Source: Onthophagus taurus (taxonomy: Eukaryota > Arthropoda > Insecta > Coleoptera > Scarabaeidae). From it: a stretch of 64,000 bases of DNA. Of this stretch, positions 1 through 11,460 are shown in pieces (position 1 is the first letter of the stretch; the number at the start of each line of letters is the position of its first letter). The notes below the pieces were generated by a model, which was given only the letters and a program-made list of their open reading frames with translations, had not been told where the DNA came from and made no database searches. The stretch is from the NCBI RefSeq assembly GCF_036711975.1, contig NC_091968.1, positions 15,686,001 through 15,750,000 on the forward strand, read 5' to 3'. The position numbers and the translations under genes were made by a program.

Positions 1-28
1 TACTTTCGGTGTCGTATGCACGTCGCAA

Positions 29-206
29 GCCCATACACGTTGACTCTTGCAAGGCGCGGGAGCCTGCCACGGTCTTGAATCCGTCACCGTCGCCGCTGCC
101 GATGCCGTCGCATGAGTCCTGGCGCTTCCCTACACACGATGCTTCATGCGTCTCGACTCTTGGCGTCGCTGCATGCGACACTGCAAGAGTCGTCGTGTAT
201 GGGCTG
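29..206. repeat. Inverted repeat (24-nt arms) at left edge
   Basis: Bases 29-52 and 181-206 are reverse complements over about 24 positions with two mismatches around the junction. The cores are AGCCCATACACG with CGTGTATGGGCT, and GACTCTTGCA with TGCAAGAGTC. A weaker outer pairing (10-21 with 171-182) extends the structure. The interior is GC-rich compared with everything around it. It could be a small foldback element or a structured transcript. I cannot see a target duplication because the window starts here. Confidence 0.5.
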
Positions 207-1958
207 CTTTAAACAAGTTTAAAGTACCGTATAAAATAAACTATATTATATGGTTTTAAAATTCTTTCTCGAACATGACGTCACAATGCGCAACAGAGAA
301 AGAGCGATCGTGCGCAATAGCATACCGTTTGTATGTGTACCGTGACCGAGAGTACCTCACTCGCTTGAGATAGAATCCCCCCTCTTCAACATCTCTAAGC
401 TACTGCGATTGTGGTGCGAACTAGGGATGTTACCAGAGCCAAGACCGCCAAGACGTTGTCGGGCAACTCATTGGCGGCGCGTCGCCTTACGGTAGAGACT
501 CGGGCCACATGGACCACATCACGCCACATATAGTATACCACGCCACTGGTTGAGTTTTAGTCGGACAATCGGCTAAACACGTATTGAACGCTGCACCGCA
601 GAGAACCCCCCAAATTTTACATGGGCCAGCATTCAACCAGTATCGTTACATTGCGGCACATCGATGTGCTCGATAGAAGCATGTTACTACTACGCTATAA
701 CCCGTTTGACTCCGAAAGGTCGCAACTTTCGATTGATTTTACACCTCCGATTCCGACTTCGGCTGCAATAATTTTGAATCGAAGTTATAACGAATATCGA
801 AATGTAGCAGTGTATAAGATTCGATGTGTCTCGCACGCTAGCGGGGTTCCCCGACGCGAGCAAATGCTTTACAGGCGGGTAGAACCTTCATTACCAATGA
901 AACTAAATTAACGAAATAAAAAAAATATATATTTTTTTACTAAAAAATATGCTTTAACGTAAAATAATTTTGATTACGTTATAAACTCTTTGGCAGCACT
1001 GTGGGTCTACGTTAACGTTTGCTTGTTATTTCGTTTTCTTTTTCGATCGATTTCGGGGAATCCCGTTCGCGTGTATTGTTCAGTTGTATTTTCTTTTTTC
1101 ATTTGCGTATCAGTCTAAGCTTGTCGCGCATCAAGCCTTTACAGATTCTAAATAATAACTTGTGAGTTAAGTATTATCGAAGTGATAGTTTTTTATAGAC
1201 TGAATAATGAAGCCTAAAACGAGTGTTATATCTTTGATTATATATACATAGATAGCTCACCTAATGTTAAAATTTGGAAACAAAGGATGTAATGTGGGGT
1301 AGCCTAAATCAAGGCGAAAATATTTAATTTTAGTTGTCTTTTAAACCATTTCAGTAGTTAAAAGTGAAACTAATGGTTAGGTATTTGGCGTATAGATGTA
1401 GTGTTAAAAAGTGACAAAATTAAAACGTAATAATTTATTCAGTAGATAGTTAAAAATTATAAATAATTTAAAATAAATGTAAAACTTAATTTTTCTTAAA
1501 AGTTGTTGTTAGTTCAAGTTTAATTGCAAGTGCTAAGATACGCAATTAACCGATCTCATGTCTCCCTTCGTCTCAAGCTGATTTCACGTCTGGCTCAATC
1601 AGAGTCAGTGTGGAGCCATTGAGCGTCAGCCATGTCTAGCCATGTCGGAACACCGTTAGCCACAGACACATGGTCTTGCAAAAAAAAGCATTGTTTTTAG
1701 GTAAATACAATATTTTCCGTGTGTTCACGAATTTATAGAATAGATTAGATATTCAAGATCCATTTTTTATGAATGTTAAGATCAGCAGTATGTAGTTATT
1801 ATATAGATAGTTTTTACGTACGTAATTTAATCTTCTTAACAAGTTTTATATTATCTTAATTAGGTACCACGCGATGTTTACGATTTAAAGCCTAGTGTAA
1901 TTTGATTTGAAATTTAAGTTTTTCTAAAAATATATTTACATACTTACATATTTACATA
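207..1958. other. Unassigned AT-rich stretch, no supported gene
   Basis: A 96-codon reading frame runs from 621 to 911 on the plus strand, but I recognise no domain in it. The flanking sequence has no promoter or splice signals that would support it, so I treat it as chance. The rest is AT-rich without recognisable coding similarity. The only distinct item is the short inverted-copy block at 1229-1272, listed separately. Confidence 0.4.
1229..1272. repeat. 44-bp block, inverted copy at 14535-14577
   Basis: This block contains ATAGATAGCTCACCTAATG. Its reverse complement recurs at 14535-14577, just upstream of a decayed hAT transposase. The match covers about 45 bp with few differences and then stops. 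It may be a subterminal piece of one transposon family present twice, or a remnant of a longer inverted duplication. Confidence 0.5.
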
Positions 1959-2220
1959 CAGTGAATTTCCCCTAACTCGAATCACTAAGGGAGCGGAAGA
2001 AAACTTCGAGTTATGGAGAATTCGAGTTAGAGAAAAATTAGTAGAATTTTAGCTCTAAAGAAAAACATTAGAAATGTACTTTTCTAATACGTATATTTAA
2101 AACAGAAACCTTAATAGTATTGGAAGTAGAAAATTAATCAAGTTTTATAAAGTAATCCGTCATTTTCTTTTGGCTTAAAGTGGACAACCGCTCTTTGTCG
2201 AAAAAATCTTCTATTAAATA

Positions 2221-4364
2221 CAGGGTGATTCATAAGTAATGGGCCAAATTGTAAATGTACGTTCAGGAGGCCAAAATAATAATATTTTCATTAACAATAA
2301 TGAGTCTTAGTCTGCTCCTTACTGAGATACAGGATGTTAAAGCGAAAAAAATAAAATAGATTTTTGTTAATAGATCAGCTACTTTTCTACATAATGACTC
2401 ATAGTTGACTTATAGTTTTTGTAAGGGTAAACAATAATGTGTGAGAGGATTTGAGTTAACTCGTAGATGTCGCCACATGCGCCATATGAATTATGAAACG
2501 TCAATGAGCTTTTACGTTTAATGAATAGTTTAAAACATTTTATTGTTAAGTAAACTGATTCATTCTTGTCCTAACATAAATCAAAATGCCAAGACATAAT
2601 CACTTTTCAAACGAAGAAATGAGAGACATGTTATGCGTTTACGCACAAGAACGTTTTTCTGGGCAAGCAGCATCCAGAAAATATCGTGAAATGTACCCTT
2701 ACAGAAGGGAAGATATTTCAAAATATTTATAATCGATTGGGTGAAACAGGTTCATTTCGTCCAAAATATCATACAGGACGTCCTAAGATTATCACTCCGC
2801 AGCAAGAAGATGAAATTTTGGTAAGAATTGCGCAAAATTCTGAAATAAGCACTCGTCGATTGTCTGCAGCAACTGGAATAAGCCAACCATCCGTGACTAG
2901 AATTTTACACAAGGAAAATTTATATCCCTATCATTTTATACCTGTGCAAAATTTACTTCCAACAGATTATCGAATCAGAGTTCAATTTTGTCAGTGGCTA
3001 AAAGGAAAATTGAATAATAATCCAACATTCCTAAATAACATTCTTTTCACGGATGAAGCAACCTTTACCAGACGCGGAGTTTTTAATTGGCGAAATAGTC
3101 ATGCCTGGGAAACCGAAAACCCTCGTTTAAAAAAAGATAGACATTTCCAGCACGAGTTTAAAATAAATGTGTGGTGCGGTGTAATAGGCAATACATTACT
3201 GGGCCCAGTTGAATTACCTCCTAATTTAAATGGAGAGTCATATTTAATTTTTTTAAATAATGACTTAGTCGACCTCTTGGGAGATCTTCCATTACAACTA
3301 AGAAGAAATATGTGGTTCATGCAAGACGGTGCTCCTCCACATTTTTCACGTGCTGTGCGCGAACATCTGAATGAAACATTCCCTCACCGTTGGATTGGAC
3401 GTGGTAGTGAATTTCAGTGGCCACCTCGCAGTCCCGATTTTAATCCACTTGATTTTTATGTGTGGGGTTACATGAAATCAATGGTCTATGCTGAACCTAC
3501 TATAAATACACGAGACGAGTTATGGAATAGAATTCAAGATGCAGCCAATTCAATACGAAATAATCCTGCTACATTTTTTAAAGTCAGACAATCCTTAACC
3601 AAACGGTTAAATGCGTGTATAAATGCTGGTGGTGGTCATGTTGAAAACCTTTTGCAGTAGCTCATAATTAAGCTTAAATTTAATTTAACTACGCACAACA
3701 TTAACATGTAGGTTTTGATAACAGTTGTCGTAAGTGGTCTTAGTTCAAGTCTGTTCTAATGTTGTATTTCGTTTTATTAACTGGCGTACAATAAATTGTT
3801 TTATTACGTAATTTTTTTATGGTTTCAGTTTAATATTGTTATCAATTATCAATTACGGTTAGGTAAATGTCAACATTCCATGCCATGCTTGTGTCTTAAC
3901 AGATTAATGCTACGTCGACCACCGTGAAATGTAGTGTAGTGAATTAGTAAAATTCAAATATCTCGAAAATCGTTAATATTTTCAAGATCAAAGAAGTATA
4001 GCTTTTTTCTACAGAAATGATGGGGCTATCCAAATTAAACAAGTATGTTGTAAAATAATGAGCGATAAAAAATTTGTAGCTGATTTCATCTAATTCATAC
4101 GGCGCATGTGGCGACATCTACGAGTTAACTCAAATCCTCTCACACATTATTGTTTACCCTTACAAAAACTATAAGTCAACTATGAGTCATTATGTAGAAA
4201 AGTAGCTGATCTATTAACAAAAATCTATTTTATTTTTTTCGCTTTAACATCCTGTATCCTCAGTAAGGAGCAGACTAAGACCCATTATTGTTAATGAAAA
4301 TATTATTATTTTGGCCTCCTGAACGTACATTTACAATTTGGCCCATTACTTATGAATCACCCTG
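2221..4364 (+). mobile_element. Tc1/mariner-superfamily element with ~275-bp TIRs
   Basis: The termini are CAGGGTGATTCATAAG and its complement, flanked by TA at 2219-2220 and 4365-4366. The terminal inverted repeats are unusually long, running from about 2221-2497 and 4088-4364. They include the block around GTGTGAGAGGATTTGAG near the inner edge. The arms differ at only a few positions, so the insertion is fairly young. The interior holds one transposase gene in the plus orientation. The element sits inside the Tigger remnant and is therefore younger than it. Confidence 0.9.
2586..3660 (+). pseudogene. mariner-like DDD transposase, broken by one frameshift
   Basis: This encodes a cut-and-paste transposase acting on the TIRs of the surrounding element. 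The N-terminal helix-turn-helix part starts at the ATG at 2586 and is read in one frame to about 2700. From about 2700 the rest is open in the next frame to 3660. The catalytic core shows FTDEATF (first Asp), MQDGAPPHF (second Asp) and RSPDFNPLDF (third Asp). By my count 36 residues separate the second and third acids. The closing block WPPRSPDFNPLDFYVWG is typical of the superfamily. A one-base indel between about 2700 and 2715 explains the frame change. Apart from that lesion the protein looks complete. Confidence 0.85.
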
Positions 4365-4545
4365 TATAAAGATTGTGAATATTATTTGGAACATTCTTTC
4401 TTGATAATACACAGGTTTCAAGCTTTCTAAGATAGGAATAAGCTTCATCAAATGTAGGTACAGCAATAAGTATTTCATTTTCAAGATTATCATTACCCTC
4501 ATCTGATTCTGAAACAATAAGAACATTAGGTTTGTTATTGTTCAA
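4365..4545 (-). pseudogene. C-terminal remnant of Tigger/jerky-like transposase
   Basis: A short minus-strand reading frame ends next to the mariner insertion. It has an acidic stretch (SESDEGNDN) followed by VPTFDEAYSYLRKLETCVL. This resembles the acidic linker and C-terminal helix of CENP-B/Tigger family proteins. The catalytic domain is not present in the window. The match rests on pattern memory only, so confidence is moderate. Confidence 0.45.
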
Positions 4546-4757
4546 GAGTTTGTAGTTTCTGAGCCTGAGAAAATTACTTACAAAACGGATTCGAATATTT
4601 TATTCTTTGGTAAATTCGAAGTAAAATTTGAAGAAATTCCATAGTAGTTCAGTTCGAGTTACATGAGACATTCGAGTTTGTGAACTTCGACTTAGAGAGA
4701 TAAGGACACATATGAAACCTAGTCAAACGTTTGAGCTTACGAAAATTATTCGACTTA

Positions 4758-4857
4758 GGCCCACTTTTACCACCTCTTGATAAATTTAACCCATAGATAA
4801 TTACCATGGCCAATTTATCTATCAGTTAAATTTATCAAGAGGTGGTAAAGGTGGGCC
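4758..4857. mobile_element. 100-bp foldback MITE, Harbinger-like (TTA duplication)
   Basis: The two arms begin GGCCCAC and match over 33 bp with one mismatch. They flank a loop of about 34 bp. TTA occurs on each side (4755-4757 and 4858-4860). A 3-bp TWA duplication is typical of PIF/Harbinger non-autonomous elements. It sits inside the older Tigger remnant. It has no coding capacity. Confidence 0.75.
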
Positions 4858-4904
4858 TTAGAGGATAATTCGAGATATAGAAGTTCTAGTGGGGAATTTC
4901 ACTG

Positions 4905-4995
4905 TAATTACATATTTACCTATTTACCTATTTACATATTTACACAGTTACATATTTATATATTTACATATTTACATATTAACATTATATATTTC
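4905..4995. repeat. TTTACATA microsatellite
   Basis: Imperfect tandem copies of TTTACATA or TTTACCTA run from 4905 to about 4995. The same motif precedes the Tigger left end (about 1932-1958). The transposon therefore inserted in the array and split it. Confidence 0.8.
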
Positions 4996-5008
4996 TATGT
5001 TTACATGG

Positions 5009-7753
5009 TTAGGTATTTTTAAAAATTTGTATTTTTGGATGGGGTTTGTCTGTGGGTGCAGCTTTTCTACAGGCGTCCTTACATAATTTATATAATTTTA
5101 CTCTTACGAGTAAATCAATAAAATAACTTAAATGCTCTGAACATATATTATTATACATGGTTGGAAAACGTTCTCTATTTTTTTCTATCTGTTGTTTAAT
5201 AACTGTAGAAACATTAGAAATGTGTGGTTTGATGTCCATAACAGAATTTAGGGTAAGAAGACACATTTCTGTAAACATCACTACTTCAAACCTTGGAGAT
5301 TTTAGGCCTCCGGTTAGTTTGTCGTTCACGTACTGTTTTTCTAATATTAATAATTCATTCCTATCCACTAACTCAGTATTATTTTTAATTAGTACACTCT
5401 CACATTTCGTACAGTTAAATTTTGTTAATGTTTTATAACATATGTAGCCTGCATAATATGTTATAGCACAGTCCTCTAATGTCACTCTCTGTCGTTTTTT
5501 AATTTTAACAAGAGACGATTGCGTCGGATTTGTTGAGGAGGAAGGTAGATCAGATATGGAAACATCAATGTTATAATCATCACTTGAAAAACAGGAAATA
5601 TTAGCTACATCTGAGGCACAACTATCAAATTGTCGAAGCCAGTTATCTTCATCTTCTTCGCAATTTGCTGATGCAGGTGGTTTCATTAATAAGTTAGTCA
5701 TTAGCAAACGGAATGTTGTACGAAATAAGCGGGCGCTAGGATTTCTGTTGTAACCACCTCTTTGACGTATCATCGAAAAGAAGTTTTCCAGCACATCTTG
5801 ATTCAGCCTCCCTGATATGTAAAAAAATGACTATATAAAAAATACACTTGGTAATTATTAGAATTACGTACCTGTCAGAATGTACTGAAATCCTTCGTCA
5901 ACACAATCTTTATTCAACATTAACGCGGCATTAATTGTCTGTTCAAGGCCAGCGAAACATTTTGGTCTAGTTAATTTATTGTTGTGTAGTTTCCACAAAT
6001 TTGATACGCACTGTTTTGCATCTAGCAATGAAGACTTAACCAAAGTAGTTTCCTCCGTTAAAGCGCAGCGGTATGGATTGCTGTCAAACTTTTGTGTTGA
6101 ATTTAAACAATCAAAAGTGTTGTTGAGAAGCTCAACAAAATTGGCTGTATTTAAGCAAGTTCTGCTTTTTAGTTCCCCGGTTTTGTGACACGTTCTAATT
6201 GTATTTGCGACACTGCCACTTAATATTTGAACTGCAAGTTTAACAGATTGTTTTTGGAAGGCGTTAGGTTTGATATGAATATCCGTTAATTTTGGAAGCG
6301 CTTTTGCTGTATTTAATCTTTTATCAAGTTCATACACGTCAATTATATCTTTAAACGAAATAACTGTTTTTTCATCTATTTTATTGTTCACTTTATACAC
6401 AAAATCACTATCAATTAAATTATTTCTAAAATTTTTAAATAGATGTGGTACATCATATACACAAAACACTCTTTTGGTTTTATGTTCAAAATAAGGCTTA
6501 TCTTTAGAGACATTTAGCTTATCCATTAATGAAGTGTTTCCTGGTCCCTGATCACATGTGATAACTTTTAGAAGAAAACCACAATCTTCCACATAATCTA
6601 TTGCGTTGATAATTAATTCTCTTAAGTTGTCGCTTTTTATTCCTGTTTCTGTAAAGAAGTATGCAATCGGCAGTTTCCATTTTACAAACAACCCACGAAT
6701 CATAAAGACCATTGCTTTCTTTGCATGTAGATTACGTCGTCCTAAGGAGCCTAAATCTTCATAACCCTCTATCAAATCAAGAGCCTTCGAGTATTCTAAA
6801 AGTTCTTTTATTGACATTTCATCAAAACAGAGGACGCAAACTTTTTCCATTTTAGCCATTGTCTGAGTTTTGAGCAATATTTGTTTTTTTATGGCAATGT
6901 TGAAACCGGGCAAAATGGTTGCGTAGCCTACCCATCGTCTTATGGTACTTAGACCAGGAAGAATGATGTGCTTTTTCATTGTACGGTAGGCACTCGGGCT
7001 GGAATAAAAGAGCGATAGCGACTGTTGTTTCTCGCCTACTTCCCATTTACATCTTTTTTTATGCAACAATTGCATACGTACTAAACTTTTAGAAGCCTTT
7101 GTACAATAATTGAAATTGTTTAATAGATTTTCGGTTGTAAGTTTTGATTTAGTATTTAGTTTATTTTTAAGTTTGGATATTATAGTTCGTTTACTTTTTA
7201 ATAAGTGTTTTAGATGTTTCACTAATCTCTCTAGTTTTGCAATCTTTTTATCTTTGATAGATTCTATATCCCCAGAATAATTTCTTTTTCTCGAAGGTGT
7301 TTCAAATTCGCAGAATTCTTCTAAATACTTTGTTTCTAAGCGTACAGGCGAAGTTGTTTGAGAAGTTGATGGCCGTGGATTTGACCACATTGTCGGAAAT
7401 TCATTTTTTTTATAAGTTTTTTCAGGAGTATTCATTTTAAAATTGTCACTATCTGCATCAGAGTCTATATGATTTTTATAATTTTGTGGTACGGCATTTT
7501 TCTTTAATCTATTTCTTGTTGTAACATTTATGAAATCACAATCACTAAAGTGTACTTCACAAATATATTTGTTTTTTAGTTCTTCTATTGTCAATTCAAG
7601 TAAGTTTATGTTTCCCACGTTTCTTATCCACTGTTCACACACACCTTCGTTTTTAACTGGAAACCCGTATAATTTAAGTTCATTACAATTTCTCGCATTT
7701 AAATTGCAATTGTAATAGAAACATTTTCTTCCACTACGACGTTGATCACTCAT
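5009..7753 (-). CDS. THAP-domain P-element-family transposase (two exons)
   Basis: This is a probable transposase of the P-element/THAP9 family. Exon 1 runs from the ATG at 7753 down to 5872 and exon 2 from 5811 to 5009. The 60-bp intron between them (5812-5871) has a GTACGT donor and a CAG acceptor. Splicing keeps the frame across the conserved RLNQDVLENFF block. The N-terminus is a C2CH THAP zinc finger: CFYYNC, then CEVH, then AVPQNY. A basic, probably coiled segment follows at residues 165-205. Candidate catalytic acids are in CFDEMSIK and TCDQGPGN, and VPHLFKNFRNNL is typical of the family. The predicted length is about 895 residues and I see no internal stop. I could not find TIRs or an 8-bp duplication, so it may be an active element with unseen ends or a domesticated copy. 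Confidence 0.85.
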
Positions 7754-8711
7754 TTTTAATAATAATAATAAATTATTAATGAATATTTAATAATTTTAAT
7801 ATTACCTCACTCAAATTTCTACTAACTGAATTTCACGTCTGCATAAATTGAACTACTAACGCACAACTAAGGAATTAATGTTTTATTTTTTCCCTGATGT
7901 CTAGACACCCTTTTAAACAAATACAGACGTTTTTTTGCCACTTTTTTTTTGTCGGTAACAAAAGGTGCGAACTTCGTATACGACGTGTCGTGTGTCGTTT
8001 CAGTATAATTGGAAAAAATAATTTAATAAATAAGAAGTTTGACGACAAGTTGTCTTAAAACATCTGTCGAAAACCATACTTGACATTCATAAATACTGAT
8101 TGACATCTAGCATCCGTGTGAATACCCGAATTTTGATATTATTTTTGGATTTATTTAATATTTCTTGATAATCATTAGACTCGGATAAAAGACAAAGAAT
8201 AATGAAAAAAATAAAATAAATAAAAAAACCAAAAGCGTCCGCCGCAGCACGCCGCAGTGGGATTTGAACCTGCGACTAGAGATGTGCGCGTGAGTGATTT
8301 TTTATGCCCGCTCACGATCTATCCCACGCGGGTCACACATACCAATCATGTGAATATCATATATGAATCAGGTGACTCACGCATGATCACGTGATCAAAT
8401 ATTCATATATTTGTTTGATCATGTTTGATTACTTCTTGTTAATTTGATTATTAATTAATCGTGTTTGACTAATGGCAGAATTAACAGGGAGTTTATTTTT
8501 TTTATGTTTTGAAATAAATGTAACACTGACGTTTGTTTGAGCTTTCATTTATTCAAAAAGTCAAAAGTAATAAAATTAAAATAAATAATAAAAACTAGCA
8601 TATTCATATGGGTAATACTTCCTTTAAAGCTTTAAAGATCTTCCTCCATTCATCATAAATTTAAATTAAATTTTGTTCTATATCGGGATCGGTTTTTATA
8701 ACTCCGTCTCT
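7754..8711. other. Non-coding gap upstream of P-like gene, with tRNA-like patch
   Basis: No reading frame here is convincing. The probable promoter of the minus-strand P-like gene lies near 7760-8000 but has no clear TATA box. Around 8236-8340 there is a GC-rich patch whose minus strand carries GGTTCAAATCCC, an RNA polymerase III B-box-like sequence. I do not see a good A box or a foldable tRNA, so a tRNA-derived SINE fragment is the best guess. Sequence from about 8290 to 8420 (CTCACGCATGATC and similar) has relatives at 14160-14260, flanking the BEL element. Confidence 0.35.
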
Positions 8712-9575
8712 TTACTTCTGTGGGAATAAAACGGACTGGATATGATTTGGTAGCGCTTCATCCCAATTCAACCCTGCTTGCCAAATTTCTTGTAAAATAA
8801 TTTTTGCATTTATTGTTACCGGACATAATAACCCAAGTGGATCGAACACTTGTGCAATATCAGACAGAATTGTACGTTTATTGATCTTATTATATTTGGT
8901 ACCTTCACTTATTTGATATCTAAATTCATCGCTTGTAGGATCCCACAATAATCCCAAAGTTCGAGTGTTTTCGTATTTGCCTAAATCGACCCGGTCTATC
9001 GTAGATGTTAAAGTAAGCTCGCGAATAATTTGGAGGTTATTTGACGTCCATTTAGCTAATTCAAAACCGCCTTCAAGTAATTTAGATTTAACCTTACCAA
9101 TGATATGAGAAAGCTTTGTTATTGAATCCGCCCCTGTAAGTAAATCGTCTACATAGAAGTGGTTCCCGATTACTTCTGATATTACCGGATCGGAGCATTC
9201 AATGCTCAGTTGCTTTAGGCACCGTGTTGCTAGGTAGCTCGCGGATGCCGTGCCGTACGTTACGGTTAACAGTTCGTAAGTGTCAATAGGCAATTCTTCA
9301 GAATCACGCCATAGAATACGATGCAGCGATGTTTGCTCCGAATTCATTAAGCATGCACGATACATTTTTCTGATGTCCGCGGCTATTACGTACGTGTACT
9401 TTCGATATCTTATGAGCGCGCTGAATAAGTCGGGCTGTATTGTGGGCCCAACCATTTGGATATCATTAAACGAGTATCCCGTGGTAGTTGGACAAGAAGC
9501 GTCAAACACCACCCGTAATCTAGTTGTTGTGCTATTCTCGTTAATAACGCCATGAATTGTCCAATTTTTAGGTCA
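8712..9575 (-). pseudogene. BEL/Pao reverse transcriptase segment, displaced
   Basis: This encodes the palm of a BEL/Pao reverse transcriptase. It opens with RLRVVFDASC, includes YVIAADIRKMYRA (first Asp) and has the YVDD-type catalytic motif in HFYVDDLLTG. It ends with LGLLCPVTINAKIILQEIW. It follows directly on truncated integrase sequence at about 9575, in another frame. Normally it would lie between the protease and RNase H. The ORF ends at 8712 without continuing into RNase H. Confidence 0.85.
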
Positions 9576-11460
9576 GAGTCGCTCTTCGTCCATTTGTGTC
9601 GACGCTGTAATTCTCGGGACCATCGAGCCCAAAAATGCTGTTGAACCCGTTGAATGTGTTGAAAATGCGATAGTCTATTTTCACCCACGTGACTTAAATA
9701 TGGATCTGGTGGTGAGATGAGTTGTTTTCCAATCAAGAAATGGGCCGGGGTTAAAGGAGCCAAGTCATTGGGATCGGATGATAATGGTGTAAGGGGTCGT
9801 GAATTAAGAATTGCTTCAATCTGAACCAGCAAGGTATAAAAATCTTCGAATGTAAACGAGGCATTACTAGCTACCCGCCTTAAATGAAACTTTACGGATT
9901 TAACCCCCGCCTCCCAGATTCCTCCAAAATGAGGAGAATTGGGAGGAATAAACGACCAATTTATATTGCAGGCATTAATCATGTCTGTTAGTTCGTTGGA
10001 ATTATTAATTAGGAATTTGCTTAATTCCTCTAACTCTCTATTAGCGCCCACAAAATTAGTGCCGTTGTCAGAGTACATTTTCTGCGGTTTACCCCTTCTT
10101 GCTGCGAAACGACGGAGTGCGGATAAAAATGCCTCAGAAGTTAATTCAGATACCAATTCTAAATGAATTGCACGTGTCACAAAACATACGAATAAACAAA
10201 TGTAGCATTTGCTTGTCTTTGCCCCTCTGCCCCTTTTATTTTTTAGAAGAAATGGACCTGCGTAGTCCACTCCTGTGGTATGAAAGGGAGGTGCTGGTGT
10301 TATTCGATTTTTAGGTAAGTTACCCATACGGGGTTGTGTGAATTTTGGGTTTACTCGACAACAAGTTATACATTTACGCGCAATGTGCTTTGCGATGCTT
10401 CGTCCACCGATTGGCCAAAACCGTTTCCGTATTGATGCTAATAATTGTTGGGGCCCGGCGTGAAAAAGAAATTTATGTTCTGCTTCGAAAATTAAACGGG
10501 TTAATGTATGTTTGCCTGATATTATTATTGGAAATTTCTTGTCAAACGCATAATCCGAGTTACTTAATCGTCCGCCTACTCGAATTATCCCGTTTTCATC
10601 TAAAAATGCACTCAAATTTGTTAATCTGTTTTTCTTTGGTAAACATTTATCGCTCTCTAATAATTGTAGTTCTTCAGGAAATGTTTCCCTTTGACTACAT
10701 CTAACTAAATATTCCAAAGCAACTCTTAACTCATCAGCATTTAGAGGACCTTTAAGTCTTAATTTTCCTTTAAAATTATTTTTGAATCTGAATACGAAGG
10801 CAACAATTCTTTGTAACTTTGTTAAAGTCGAAAACTTTGAAAATGGAATTAACTGATTGACATTAGTGGTTAAATTTAATACAACTCTTTTTTCAGGAAG
10901 ATTTTCTGTCTGAAATTTCCGAACAGGCCACATGTTTTCGTTTTGTATTAACCAAGCCGGTCCCAACCAATACTTTTCTAAATTTGATAATTCCCGAACA
11001 TTAACCCCGCGCGAAATAGGATCGGCCGGGTTGTCTTTTGTAGAGACGTATCTCCATTCATTTGAATTTGTTCTCTCCAATATTTTTGTGACACGATTAC
11101 CTACGAATATTTGCAACTGTGATGGATCTATTGATAACCAACCCAAAACCACACTAGAGTCTGTCCAGTAAGTTGTTTTTAATATATCTACTTTTAAGGC
11201 ATTTGTAACCTTACTCATTAAGTCCGCAAGCAGCAATGCTCCCATCAACTCTAATCGCGGCACGGTAATTTGCTTTAATGGTGCAACTCTGGATTTTGCA
11301 CAAATCAAACGACTTATAACGTCTCCGTCGACCCCACAAGAACGAAGGTAAATGCACGCTCCGTACGCTTTCGTTGAAGCGTCCGAAAATCCGTGTAATT
11401 CTAATGACCTTGAGTATTGAAGTGATATGTGCCGCGGAACACGAATTGAATTTAGATAAG
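9576..11460 (-). pseudogene. BEL/Pao RNase H and integrase segment
   Basis: The upstream part (about 11460-11300) carries LHGFSDASTKAYGAC, the start of a BEL RNase H. It continues in an open frame with ITVPRLELMGALLLADL and YWTDSSVVLGWL. The integrase zinc region is GPQQLLASIRKRFWPIGGR followed by CITCCR. The catalytic core has GVDYAGPFLLK (Asp), YSDNGTNFVGA (Asp) and PHFGGIWEAGVKS (Glu). The C-terminus breaks off after WTKSDSDLK, where reverse transcriptase sequence begins. The reading frame is otherwise long and clean (632 codons), so the decay is recent. Confidence 0.85.

Larger units (their letters stand above)
1959..4904 (-). mobile_element. Tigger/pogo-type DNA transposon remnant hosting two nested elements
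   Basis: The left end reads CAGTGAATTTCCCC and the right end reads GGGGAATTTCACTG. Both are flanked by TA (1957-1958 and 4905-4906), the target duplication of the Tc1/mariner/pogo group. The subterminal region repeats TTCGAGTTA-type motifs, typical of Tigger-like elements (family knowledge). After removing the nested mariner-like element (2221-4364 plus one TA) only about 800 bp remains, so most of the transposase is gone. A C-terminal remnant lies at 4365-4545 on the minus strand. The element landed in a TTTACATA microsatellite that continues on both sides. Confidence 0.75.

Noticed and set aside
621-911. 96-codon plus-strand frame
   Set aside because: It has no recognisable motif and no supporting signals, so it is probably chance in the slightly GC-richer left edge.
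8236-8340. tRNA gene on the minus strand
   Set aside because: Only a B-box-like sequence is present; acceptor and anticodon arms do not fold. It is at most a SINE fragment.
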